DNA from: Immersiella caudata | Lineage: Eukaryota > Ascomycota > Sordariomycetes > Sordariales > Lasiosphaeriaceae | Reading direction: 5' to 3' | Assembly (NCBI GenBank): GCA_030512335.1 | Contig: JAULSU010000006.1 | Coordinates: 2,418,001 to 2,482,000, forward strand | DNA: 64,000 bases | Part shown: positions 25,301 to 35,071 of the stretch, in pieces | Layout of the letters: the number at the start of each line of letters is the position of its first letter | Numbering within the stretch: the stretch's first letter is position 1 | Translations under genes and position numbers: made by a program | The notes under the pieces: model-generated | The model's input: only the letters and a program-made list of their open reading frames with translations | Database searches by the model: none | What the model was told of the DNA's origin: nothing

Positions 25301-26419
25301 TCGAGACAAGAACGTGGATAGCATCGCATTCTGTGAGCTGATCGAGCAGAGCAAAGGTGTCGTTCAAGATGGAACCATCGTTGTCGCCTGTGAGGCACGT
25401 CAAGAGCAAATCCAGCCCGTCAATCACCAAGTACATTTGGCCTCTCTCCTTGGCGAGGAAGAGCACGTCATCCCTTAGTGCGGCAACACTGATGTTGCCG
25501 CACTCATCTCCATCCCTGCTCCTCTGCATGTCTTGGACAGCCTTGGGGATATGTGACGTCTTGTGGCATAGCTGTCGAAGGAAAGATCGAAGTAGTTGGT
25601 TGAGAATCGATTGGGGGGGGTTCCGCCCTTCGCATGGATCAACGCATAGCTCATCAGGTTCGAAGTAGTAGTACGCGACCGAAGTAGGCATGTCGGGGGC
25701 ATCGTGGTGTTCAAGTTCCTGGAGATGACGAACCGTCTCGGCGCTGTTCTTGCGTCAGACACAACTTGAACACCAATGGCCACTGCGACTGGGAACATGC
25801 CCAAGATAGGGGCGGAACAACTTTGGGGTAAATCCTACCATAACAAGGTCTTTCCGCATAGTTGCTTTCCGTGAAGCCAGAGGAAGCTACCTCGGCATAA
25901 CATCCAGTCGTTGAGGATCTGTGAATTGAGAAACCAGGAGCCAGTACCATCTGCCCGGTCTTCCAGGGCCTTGAGGTGAACTCTGCTATGGTCTATCGTG
26001 GAAATCCAGGCTGCATTATCGTTGGCAAATCCTGCGTGCGAACGTGGCTCGTCAGGATTAGAAGAGAAGCAACCTGTTCGTGGATTGCTCACTCGGTAAC
26101 TCTCCACTAGATGACCCGTAGATGTTCAACTGCCTCACATTCTGAATCCCCTGGTTGCTGTTCGAGCAAATATTGTCCCCAGTATGCTTCGTTAACTTGC
26201 CGGGGTGCGAGTCATTGCTTGAACGAGAGGTTTTAGGCAACCATTCTTCCGGCTCTATGCCATTGAGCTGAGATACAACTCGTCAGACCAGACAAAATAT
26301 ACTTTAATCTGAAGTACGCAGGTATTGTAACTGACCATCTCCCCAACACCGTCGGCGTCAGTCGATTCAAGCGTCCTGGACTCTCTTCCTGTGGGGTCGC
26401 ACATGGCGACTGCGGCCAT
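22336..26419 (-). CDS. NACHT-ankyrin receptor (fungal NLR) with N-terminal amyloid-like motif
   Basis: STAND NTPase of the fungal NOD-like receptor type. Five exons on the minus strand: 26419-26336, 26267-26093, 26031-25839, 25743-25081, 25015-22336. They sum to 3,795 nt (1,264 aa). Residues 1-86 are a short polar leader that holds a 22-residue motif at residues 58-79 (GDNI.SN ... VR.LN.YG), the same motif found twice in each of the two small proteins at 29717-31297. NACHT follows: FLWLHGKQLCGKT, Walker A at residues 141-148, and Walker B MYLVIDGLD. Then comes a winged-helix-like connector (SRDHESDI, then EIHLLYEKAIDRI). The C-terminal half has about twelve ankyrin repeats, for example TALHFAAWRNHLAVVRALL and TALHWAVKMGREGTVKRLL. 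By analogy with NWD2, ligand binding by the ankyrin array would oligomerise the protein and template the motif in the effectors. Start choice: first Met of an exon in phase with exon 2; a second Met lies 15 nt downstream. Confidence 0.88.
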
Positions 26420-27007
26420 CGGTGGTTGTTGGGCGCGGCTGGATTCGTTCTAGAGACGAAGATCGGCACGCAAGAATTTGATGGGAGGGTAGAAATCTCG
26501 ATCCGGTCGCGGGAGGAAACGGTTCATTGACTTGGGCGCGCACCAAGTGCAGGCCACGCGGAACAAGGCAAACCCGGGCAACAAAATCCATGGCGCTTGG
26601 CGCCTTGAAAGCTGGCCCAGAGCCCACCGTGGCTTGGGGCAGACGCAACATCATTGCTTGAAACCTTTGTCCGAATGCCCGACGTTCAGCCCAGAGCGAG
26701 TTTGGTCGAATGAAGACGCGGTATAGCCGCTGAGGGGTGGAGCCGAATGATGTGGCCCTAAAAAGCCCTTGGAGGCTGGGATCTACCAGAGTCCGCAGCA
26801 GGCACATGAGCCCCACGTAGGCGGCCCAATGCAGCCAAGCCCCACGTAGACGGCCAATGCAGCCAAGCCCTAAGAAGGCATGAAGCAGCCCCCCCTCAAG
26901 CGGTTGGCATGAGCCTCCGATTCCCACTCCTATAAAGCGCCCGGCTAGAACAAGTTACCTCACCTGTACCTGCGCTCCCAAAGGCTCGTTTTACCTCATC
27001 AGTCACA
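26420..27007. promoter_or_regulatory. Divergent promoter shared by NACHT-ankyrin and AAA+ genes
   Basis: 588 bp between two divergent start codons. A TATA box (TATAAA) at 26931-26936 lies 77 bp upstream of the AAA+ start. A near-perfect direct duplication of about 29 bp (CCCCACGTAG-rich unit followed by AATGCAGCCAAG) occupies 26811-26867. Sharing one intergenic region suggests co-regulation; that is inference. Confidence 0.55.
26811..26867. repeat. Tandem duplication, about 29 bp, two copies
   Basis: Two adjacent copies starting at 26811 and 26840, each beginning CCCCACGTAG and ending CAGCCAAG, with one substitution and a one-base length difference. Lies in the divergent promoter and contains CACGTAG E-box-like cores. 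Confidence 0.7.
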
Positions 27008-29495
27008 ATGGCACAAGCTCGCTCTGGACGTGCTGCTGGCTCCCAGCCCACGATCATGGATAATGCCGAAAAGCCTCCCTCTGGGGGGGAAACAGGCGAA
27101 ATCTGCGAGGTCAAGCGGCTAAAGCGGATCTACAAGGAGAAGGAATTCTTGACAACCGAGGACAACGATACAGAGTCGAATACAGAAACCGCAAAGAACA
27201 AGGGCCATTCGGCGTTCGCACTCGTATCAACTCAAAACTTCGACACGAACAACAACCCAACCAACGTCACCCTTGCGATCAACTCCAGACACATTCTCGA
27301 AACACTGGCGAGGGTTGTAAAGTACTACCCCCCACTTGACCTTCGATTCGAGCAGCCCATCGAGCTGAAATCCCCCTTTGAGCTGTTATATCACCACCGC
27401 AAAGAGCTGTCCGACGAGGCAGCCAAGAGCGTCGATGATGCCTCGGTACATCTCAACCTCCTCCTGGCATATCTTGAGCAGCAGCCCTGGGCGCAGGCCG
27501 AGAAGCTGATCGAAGGCGGGACTCCCGTCATTACCTTTGATCTTCTGGGGTATATCTTCAAGCCGGGAGAGCTTCTCTACAGCCGAATGGACGACGAGGA
27601 TCGTCTATACTGGCTCACACGTGCCAATTCTGAGTCAGAACGGTTTACATTGAGCGGTACCTCTCGAAACTATCTTCAGCTAGCATGTGCATTTCATTGC
27701 CACGATGGAGAGACGATCGGGAAAACGACAACCCAACTCAAAATCTGGGAGGATCGTGAGTTTTCCGGAAACGGTCCTAAAAGCATTCGTGACCTGAGCA
27801 TCTTCCCACTCAAATTCCACCCTAATCCTGAATATTTGAAATTTCAACTCAGGGAGCGTGGCCAAAAATACACAGAGCTCGCCAACAGCCCAGGGGGTGT
27901 TTATCGGTACGACGGTCTCTGTATGAGGCTCAAAACACCGCCGGACGGGTCCTACTTCACCGAAAAGCAAAGCTATACGGGCGCCTGGCTTCCTCAGATG
28001 GTGAGCTGTTCTAGAATACCTAAATGCAAAAAAAGCTTGCTGATCTCGAATGTCATCAAAGGTTGCGGGACGAATCGTGCTGGACTGCAGGACGTTTATG
28101 GAGGACCACCCTACGCATAGATTCAAAGTCTCGAACTGGACTTTTGTGAGAGGTTCGTCTCGCTCAACTTGAACCTATAAATGCGCATTTTGACCAACTT
28201 GCTCGACCTCGCAGACAGAATCATCGACGGGCCGGAAGACTACCTGATTCTCTGCCCTCCGTTTTTCTACGGCTATTACTTGGACATGCGATCCTGGTGC
28301 AAGTTCTCTATCGAAAAGCTCAAGACACCGGACTGGAAGCCAGACCAATTTGATTCACTGCTGCTGCCGGAGAATTATCCCCAGACGATCCAATCTCTTG
28401 TCAAACACCACAAATACGCAAAAAACGCGCGGGATGAGGGCAGCCTCAAGGGCAAAGGCTTGGTATTTGTTTTACACGGACCTCCTGGGACCGGTAAAAC
28501 CAGAACCGCCGGTACGCAACGACATCCGATGGCCTACAAGTTGCGGTACGGGTGGCAGGAGCTAACAGCAGCGTTTAGAGGCGATTTCGGAAATGACTAA
28601 GAAACCCCTTTTGCTCTTTCCCACGGGCGAACTCGGCAGCGAACTGCCCGAAATCCAAACCCAGCTCCGGCGGGTCGTCAGATATGCAACTTCCTGGAAT
28701 GCCATCCTGCTCATTGACGAAGCAGACGTCTTTTTGGAATCCAGAGAACCCGCCAGTCGCGTTTCGCTGCAGCACAACGCTCTTGTCACAAGTGAGCTCC
28801 CTCCCTTTGCCTCGAATCCCCCTATCTTTCCCACCCCCCCCCCCCCCCTTTTTCTTCGCTCTTCCTCAAACGGCAGCGCTAACCTTCTCCAAGTCTTTCT
28901 TCGGCAGCTTGAATACTTTCAGGGAATCATCTTCCTCACATCGAACCGGGCACAAACGTTCGACGCAGCTGTCATGTCTCGTATCCACATGATGCTCCAT
29001 TACCCCAGTCCGGACAAAAGCATGCGCAAGAAGCTCTGGGAACAAAAGCTGGGGGACCTGAAAAGAAATTCTACCCTGGAGTTCCACGGCGAGCCCGACC
29101 AGGCGGCCGAGATTTTGTCCAAGTACGAAATGAACGGGCGAGATATATTGAACACGCTCAACTCAGCACGGACAATGGCCAGGAATGACGCACACACTAT
29201 CGGTGTCAAGGACCTTGTCGTGTTGGCGGATTTCTGGAAAACTTCGCAGCCGAGTCGCGCAGCCGAGGACCTGGGACCGATTGATGGAGGGGTGGCTCTC
29301 TTTAGCAAGAGACTGTCGGCGGTGGCACAACGTCTGGTTGGGGAGCTTGGGATTCCATTGTGGATTTTGAAGATGATTGGTATGTTGGCTCTGGTTACAT
29401 ATGGCTTGCGGCAGAAGTCATTTCTCGGCCTCCTTTTCAGGCTCACGAGAGGGGGGAGTAGATGGCTTGGCCCTCGGAGCAGTGGAAGTCTGTAA
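27008..29495 (+). CDS. AAA+ ATPase with fungal N-terminal domain (DUF7025-like) and C-terminal membrane helix
   Basis: Five exons: 27008-28000, 28062-28152, 28215-28511, 28579-28791, 28894-29495. They sum to 2,196 nt (731 aa). The first about 360 residues match the layout of the uncharacterised N-terminal region found in fungal AAA proteins (GYIFKPGELLY, RTFMEDHPTHRFKV). The AAA core has Walker A GPPGTGKT at 450-457, Walker B AILLIDEAD at 502-510 and the second region of homology around FLTSNRAQTFDAAVMSRIHM. Residue 29 after Walker B is followed by an intron containing 16 consecutive C. The last 70 residues contain a hydrophobic helix (ILKMIGMLALVTYG) and basic residues, which suggests membrane association. 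It is divergent from the NACHT-ankyrin gene and next to the two motif-carrying small genes. An AAA machine could remodel aggregates or complexes there, but no motif copy was found in it. Confidence 0.87.
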
Positions 29496-29716
29496 TTAGT
29501 TACCTAGGTACCTTTGTGGTTTTTTTTTTCAAAGTCGCATTGTTTTGACTCAGGTATTGTAAACAAGGTAGGGGGTGTAGTAGCTAATTTGATTGAAATA
29601 GGTGACAACTTGTCCATAATTCCAATACAAAAATCCTCAATCCAACACACTTGTCAAGGCTAAAAAAAAAATACTTGCATCCTCGTTGGAAACCTCGGTA
29701 TCGGCCGCTGAAATCA

Positions 29717-30243
29717 TCAGCCGAAAGTAATCTCTTCAATCTCTTGCTTAGCATCGCCATACACGGCATTTGAAAGGTAGTTGTTTCCGTTGTGCTGCGC
29801 CCTTTCGCCCGGTTGATCGGGGGGTGATTGATTCGGTTTGGCTTTCGACACAAGCTCCTTCAAGTCCTTGAGAGCTTGACCTGGATACAGCAAAACGATG
29901 TAAGACACAATTCAATCCAGGAACAAATCCCCGACTTCTAGATAGGTAGAAAAGCAAGCATGGAGTGTGCGCGCTTACCGTTGAACTTCATCTTTTGCAT
30001 CTTGAGTTCGCCGCCGTAGCTAGCCTGCGACAGCACGTTGTGACCATGATGGCTCGGCGTTGGCGTCTGCATCGGTGTTTCAAGCCCTTTCTGATCTTTC
30101 TGAATGCTTGCCTTTCTTGCTTCGTCCTTGGGGTCAGTCTGTTGACTTGGTGCTGGCCCCAGCATTCTTCCCTGGCCCGTGAAAAGGTGAGCTTTACATT
30201 CGGGCTCTGACGTGGCTGTACTGCTAGCGGGTCGGCGGAACAT
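29717..30243 (-). CDS. Small two-motif protein 1 (candidate amyloid-signalling effector)
   Basis: Exons 30243-29979 and 29880-29717 (intron 98 bp) sum to 429 nt, 142 aa. Residues 1-66 are polar and rich in Ser, Pro, Gln and Lys. Motif copy 1 is at residues 67-89 (starts GHNVLSQ, contains YGG, ends KFNG). Copy 2 is at 120-142 and is the exact C-terminus (starts GNNYLSN, contains YGD, ends ITFG). A 30-residue Lys/Pro/Gln linker separates them. The intron falls in the last glycine codon of copy 1, phase 1. The same motif occurs in the plus-strand neighbour at 30787 and in the NACHT-ankyrin N-terminus. Two copies plus linker at a C-terminus is the layout of the HET-s prion domain. No N-terminal killer domain is recognised; an unseen upstream exon in 30250-30700 cannot be excluded, so the start is uncertain. 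Confidence 0.62.
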
Positions 30244-30786
30244 GAGGAGGTTGTGAATCTTGAACTAGGGCTCTGATGAAGTGAGAAGCTCGGATCGGTT
30301 GACTGGTGCAATTTGAGGGGTTGCCTTGAAGAGTCCGCTTGTTTCCGTCTCGGAGGAGGTGCTCGGGTGCTCGTCAAGTTGAAGCTGGCGCGGGACCTGG
30401 GCTTTCACTGGTGAATTTGAATGAACTCCGTGGAGATAAACAAGCATGCATCTTGTGGGTTGGGCAGCAGCTTGTCCTGAGAAGAATTTGAGCCTAAGAT
30501 GCAAAGTTTATGTGGTGGAGAGAAAAGGGGGGGTTCAAAAAAAATACAAGATTGGTTGTCGATGCAGCTGGTGGACACCCAGGGTCCCAATGTGGACTAG
30601 CCTTGAACCAACAATTGGCTGACGCTTCAACAGATTGCCGCCTTGATTTACCTGTTGCACAACGTGAAGTGCGGGGCAGTGCTTGAGTCGCATAAGCAGC
30701 ATCCAAAAGATCTGACTGGGACTTGACCGCTCTTATGCTCCTAAAAAACCCCAGAACCGTCATATCACCCACACCGCTCGAAAGAG
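30244..30786. promoter_or_regulatory. Divergent promoter of the two small motif genes
   Basis: 543 bp between the two start codons. It contains open frames on the minus strand (for example 30265-30504) that could be an upstream exon of the 29717-30243 gene, but no splice path could be fixed. Confidence 0.4.
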
Positions 30787-31297
30787 ATGGCTCCGTTGCC
30801 AAGAAGGGCGATAGTGGTGGCGCCCAGAGACGGGAACGCCTCCTCAACAGGGTTGTCGACCTCAGATATCATCGGCATTGCTGTTGGCGTCCCTTCTGCT
30901 GTCATAGCCTTGGCAGCTGCCATCATTGCCCTGTTGGCATGGAAGCGCCCAACGGGCTTCGCTGCCAGTATGAAAGATGCCATTCTACGCCAGAGGAAGC
31001 AAACCGGGAGCAACTGGAACTCGAACGTCATGTACGGCGGTAAACAAACGGTGGGAACCCTGAATTTTGGTATGCTGCTCAGGATCTTGCTAGTTCTATT
31101 ATTGCCGGGACCTAACCAATAGTCAAGCAGAAAGCGTGGGGGCTTGCAGAGTGCCGAGTTCGGGAGGTGGTAGACTGGAGCGAACACCGGGGCATGCGGT
31201 ACACATGGGTGACAACATCAACTCGAATGTATTACACGATGGGGCGGTACATGAGGTTAGGTCCATGACGTTCGGAACGCGAGGACCGACAGGTTGA
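30787..31297 (+). CDS. Small two-motif single-pass membrane protein 2 (candidate amyloid-signalling effector)
   Basis: Exons 30787-31069 and 31131-31297 (intron 61 bp, CAG acceptor; an AAG acceptor three bases upstream keeps the same frame) sum to 450 nt, 149 aa. N-terminus of 27 residues with an N-glycosylation site (NAS). One hydrophobic helix at about 28-52 (DIIGIAVGVPSAVIALAAAI) is followed at once by WKRP, so the C-terminus should be cytosolic. Motif copy 1 at 74-94 contains NSNVMYGG and ends LNF at the splice site. Copy 2 at 121-143 starts GDNINSNVL and ends SMTFG. The intron sits at the end of copy 1 in phase 1, as in the minus-strand neighbour, so the two genes are related. Copy 2 is very like the receptor copy (GDNI.SN ... 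VR). No HeLo or HELL domain is visible; the TM helix may itself be the membrane effector. Exon 2 is not obvious without the motif, so the model needs transcript support. Confidence 0.65.
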
Positions 31298-31304
31298 GGA
31301 CGCT

Positions 31305-32663
31305 TCAGTGCGCATCTTGATATTGGTCAACTAGGATATATTTTTGTGTTTTATGTCCAAACCTCAATATGTTTCTGATGTGACAGTTCGCCCATCCCAG
31401 GTTCTCGGTCCACGGAGCCTTTCTAGTTCCCGTAGAGTCCCAATACCGAAGGTAGTACGACAGCAATCCGGCCAACACCCGTAAAGTCCCCATCCTTGCC
31501 CGTGCCACTGGCGCCACACGCCGCCACCAGGCTTCCCGGATAAATTTCCATGACCAGATAGCAACTACAGCGGCGGCTGCTAACGAGCTGACGGCCAAGC
31601 CCCCACACACGATGAACACGCCTAAAAATGCTGTGAGGCTCAAAAGAATGAGAGAATAGATGCAGATGAAAAGGAGAATGTAGAAAGCAGGGAAGAAAAC
31701 GACCTCGAAAAAGGTGCTTTGTTGAGTCAACCACTTGTCAACCTTCGTTATCCATGGACCGGTGACTATGGTTGCCCCAAAAACTGGCCCCATCAGCTGG
31801 CGGTGGTGGTGGTGGTGGTGGTGGTGCAGGGGACTACGAAACAACCTGCGCAACAATCAGAGCCCGCTTCACACAGATGACCAACCAACTCGAAGCCCCC
31901 CCCCCCCCGTCACTCGCCTCGACGGAGGAGTCAAACTCTCCTCATCAACCGCCCTAACCAAATCCATCGTACTCCACGCCCAAAAGAATCCATACGTTAA
32001 CACCAGAAAAAACAACTCATTCATTGCCCAACTCGCAAACTCCACCGTCGCAATCACAAAGGAAGCCGGCGTGCCGGAATACCCGTAAATCTTTGCATAC
32101 ACAAACACAACCAGCGCGTTGCTCATGAACCAGACTCTGACATCAAGCCTAATCAGGACAATGATCGCCTTTAGCCACTGCATCATGACATCAGGAGGGA
32201 CTTCCTCTTCTTCTGGCATCGCGGCTTGAAGTCAACGGATAGACACCGCGCGGGCGGCTGAGCGGAGGGATGTCCTTTCATTTGTGTTTTGGGAGAACAG
32301 AGGCGAGGTGAATTCGCCGTAAAGGAGGAGGGTGTCCAATAGGGAGGTGAGCGGGAAGATGGGGATGTAGCGGCGGATTTTGGGGGGGAAATCGGGGGCT
32401 GCGCCGAAGGGGTGCCATGCGGAGGTGAGGGCGAGGATGAAGATGATCCAGAAGATGTTGATGCCGTTGACTGGCTGGGGGATTTCAGCTGGGTTTGGTG
32501 GGGTTGTGGGGTTGGGTGTGTGGAGAGAGGTTGATGTTGATGTTGTCATGCTGGATTCGAGGTTGATCTGAATGTCGGGAGGGCGATGGACAAAGGGGCT
32601 TGGCGAGTTTTTGACGTGGTTGTTTCTGAGCCGAAAAGAGGCGGTGGCGTGTGGCTGTGCCAA
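31305..32663 (-). pseudogene. Multi-pass membrane protein, interrupted reading frame
   Basis: Three open blocks on the minus strand lie in one common frame: 32663-32235, 32219-31872 and 31856-31305. Block 1 has a hydrophobic segment (FWIIFILALTSAW) and ends at a TGA (32232-32234). Block 2 has two to three TM segments (AIIVLIRLDVRVWFMS, FASWAMNELFFLVLTYGFF) and ends at a TGA just after a run of G. Block 3 starts with a short His run encoded by a CAC/GTG microsatellite and has strong TM segments (VVFFPAFYILLFICIYSLIL). A 36-bp GT-AG gap would join blocks 2 and 3 in frame; that is short for a fungal intron. The block 1-2 gap is one stop codon. It is either a decayed gene, two genes, or a gene with very short introns. 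Function unknown. Confidence 0.45.
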
Positions 32664-33018
32664 TATTGACGCAGAGCGGCAAAGATGAGACGATGTGGCG
32701 CCTCTGGAACCCCAAACTCAGGACCAATGGGTACTGCATCTGTTTCTCACGTGCTGGAGTTGCCACATGATGCATCAAGTCTAAAATTCACAACACCGGA
32801 GAGTTTTTTTTTCCTGGCAAAATAACCCCAATCTTTCGTTGCACCTCAAGATAACCAGCCGCAAGGAACGAAAAGGGACTCATGTTGAAATAAAATTGAC
32901 CTTTATTTGCAACCGCTACAAAGACAACCCCGCTACGCTATGCACTGTAAATCGCTGTATAATTACTCCCAAATCTGAATATCGGCCAAAATTAATCCTC
33001 CTCAGCTGAGCTCACAGC
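32664..33018. other. Intergenic, A/T-rich
   Basis: Upstream of the interrupted membrane gene and downstream of the heat-shock gene. No gene seen. Confidence 0.5.
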
Positions 33019-33618
33019 TTACAGCTTAATCTCAATCTTCTTGTTTCCCTTCTTCTCCGCCTTCGGCACCGTAATATTCAACACTCCATGTTCCAGCTTC
33101 GCCTGCACGCCGTCCTGATCCACAGCGGCAGGGAAGCTAAACACCCTCGAAAACTCGCCATACGATCTCTCGCTCAGCCAGTACTTGGCCTTTGGCTTTG
33201 CATCCTCCTTCTTCTCGACCTTCTTGTCTCCCTCCTTCTGTTCCGTCACGGCCGTCTCAGATTGCTTGGCCTCGCCGCTGTCAATCTTGCCTTGCTCCTT
33301 GCCGGCTTCGATCTTCTTCGGCGCCATCGACGGGTCACCCTCGGTGCGCTCGTGCTTGGCGTGGCCGCGGATGACCAGTGTTTGCGGATCGGTGAATTCA
33401 ATGACGACGTTCTCGGGTTGCACGCCGGGGAGCTCTCCCTGCAGCACGTAGTCCTTTTCGTGCTCGGCAATGTCGAACTTGGGGTTGAAGGAGCGCAGGG
33501 AGCCAGCGCTTTCGCCCATGCCGCTTTGAGCGTAGCGGTCAAAGTCGTCGAGCATCCGGAACAGGGAAGAGAAGCCCGGAGCGGTGTTGTGGCTGTGGCG
33601 CGTGTTCCAGAGAGACAT
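33019..33618 (-). CDS. HSP30-type small heat-shock protein (alpha-crystallin domain)
   Basis: ATP-independent holdase chaperone. One exon, 199 aa from the Met at 33618 (MSLWNTRHSH). The frame is open upstream to a Met at 33753, which would add 45 basic, Ser/Arg-rich residues, either 5' leader or a targeting peptide. The alpha-crystallin domain starts at FNPKFDIAEHEKDYVLQGELPG and ends with GVLNITVPKAEKK; it is split by a charged insertion of about 65 residues rich in Lys and Glu (EKKEDAKPKAK). That insertion is usual in fungal HSP30 proteins. A textbook heat-shock element lies upstream at 33917-33929. Transcription would be HSF-controlled. Confidence 0.93.
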   Translation of the reverse strand: MSLWNTRHSHNTAPGFSSLFRMLDDFDRYAQSGMGESAGSLRSFNPKFDIAEHEKDYVLQGELPGVQPENVVIEFTDPQTLVIRGHAKHERTEGDPSMAPKKIEAGKEQGKIDSGEAKQSETAVTEQKEGDKKVEKKEDAKPKAKYWLSERSYGEFSRVFSFPAAVDQDGVQAKLEHGVLNITVPKAEKKGNKKIEIKL

Positions 33619-33753
33619 GTTGTTGGTTGTGTTGGAGAGGATGGGCTTTGTAGAGATGCTTCGGTGGTGGATTGGTCGATGGGTGAGTCGACGCGAAGCT
33701 TGAGAGAAGAGTGGTGATGATGGTTTTGTGATTGCTGTGCGGTAAGTTCGCAT

Positions 33754-34690
33754 TTGGTGGCTTGCTTTGTGTCTGTCTGATGAACTGAAGACGAGGAGAT
33801 GGGTGGTGGTCAGGTGTCAATAAATAGTGAGACTCGGTACGCTGTGGGGTTCTGTTCGTTGATGCCGATGAGTCGATGTTGACGCAGGAGCAGATCAGGT
33901 AGACAGCACTCGGCGTTTCGCGAAACTTCGTCCCGTCCAGCGGGTTTCTGGGGATTCTTCCAGCACTGTCCGCCCCACAGGCCTGCCAAGACACAAAGGG
34001 TGGGTCAACGGTAATTTCCGACCAATCAGCTAACAAAGGACTCAACGGCGGGGTTCCAGAATCATCCTTGGCGGGCCACAGCGAACAACCTAGAATAATC
34101 ACATCGAATGATTCAGGTCATCGTCTCGTTTGCATCCTTCTACATTTGAGTGGCCAAGCCATGTGAAGCTCGGGCTTGTGCCGGAATTCTTCAGTATGGA
34201 GGACGCACGCACCAGACGTTGAAACGTCATGATCAGGCCACCATCAATTGGAAGCCTCCATTGGCCAGACGAAATGCCGGCAGAAACTGGATGAGATGGT
34301 CAGGACACCTTCAATTGGAACCTTGGAAGCTTCCATTGCGCAGGCAAATCTCGGCAGGACAGCCCAACGACGAAAGAAAATAAGGGTTCATGGGTAGGTA
34401 GACTGAGGTCCTTGCGCCCACCGCTGGAACGACGACAGGATCGAAACTTCGAGAAGCACGCACGAGCTTCACCTCCTCAGGGATAATAAACGTTAGCACG
34501 GGTACGTCCAAGACTTCCTTTCCCCAATACAGCAATACCCTCGCGCGCCGATCAACGCCATTTACGCAATCCGATTCCAAAGTACTCTTTCTACCAATTT
34601 CTATGGGTCAGTACTTCCCAAGAAAATAAATTCTGATGGCCTCCACTGACCTCCGCAGGCTCCGCTGACCTCCGCGCGTGGTGTTACGAA
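33754..34690. other. HSP30 upstream region
   Basis: Carries the heat-shock elements listed separately. Two diverged copies of a CAATTGGAA / CTTCCATTG-type unit lie around 34245-34275 and 34310-34345. No gene is supported. Confidence 0.45.
33917..33929. promoter_or_regulatory. Heat-shock element, three alternating units
   Basis: TTC-gc-GAA-ac-TTC, three perfect inverted nTTCn/nGAAn units, 299 bp upstream of the HSP30 start at 33618. A further two-unit site TTC-ca-GAA lies at 34054-34061. This matches the HSF-binding consensus. Confidence 0.75.
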
Positions 34691-35071
34691 ATGGACATCC
34701 GGCATCCCATCAACCACCATCCCACTATTCACAACTCTCCTTCCGCAGAGCGATTTTATCGCCTTTCTTTCCAACGGCAATTACGTCAGCCGGCCCTCAA
34801 CCGACCGCAATCCTTTTCACCGCCTTCCTCCGGCGCCGAGTCTCCGGCAGAAAAACACCAAGATCGCGCGTGCGAGCTCACACGCGATGAGGGGCTTGAA
34901 GTACGAACGTTGAGAAAATACAACAAATGGAGCTATATTAAAATTGCTGGCAAAACCGGCTTTACCGTAAGGCAGGTCCAGGAAGCCTGTACAGGCCCTT
35001 TAACCCCACAGAAGAAGGTAGGCCCTCGGGCGCGCAGTTTGGTTAGAAATCCTTTCTTTCTGGGCCTTTAA
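34691..35071 (+). pseudogene. Transposase N-terminal remnant (Tc1/mariner-like helix-turn-helix)
   Basis: The open frame carries, at about 34885-35025, LTRDEGLEVRTLRKYNKWSY, then IKIAGKTGFTVRQVQEACTG and TPQKK. This is the DNA-binding helix-turn-helix seen at the start of fungal Tc1/pogo-type transposases (acid-rich R-x-x-I-x-T-L, VRQVQ.A, TP.KR). No catalytic DDE region follows, so it is a fragment. It lies less than 1 kb upstream of the HNWD gene. Confidence 0.55.

Noticed and set aside
30265..30847. Minus-strand frames as an N-terminal exon of the 29717-30243 gene
   Set aside because: No donor/acceptor pair gave a phase-compatible join with recognisable sequence; left as uncertain.
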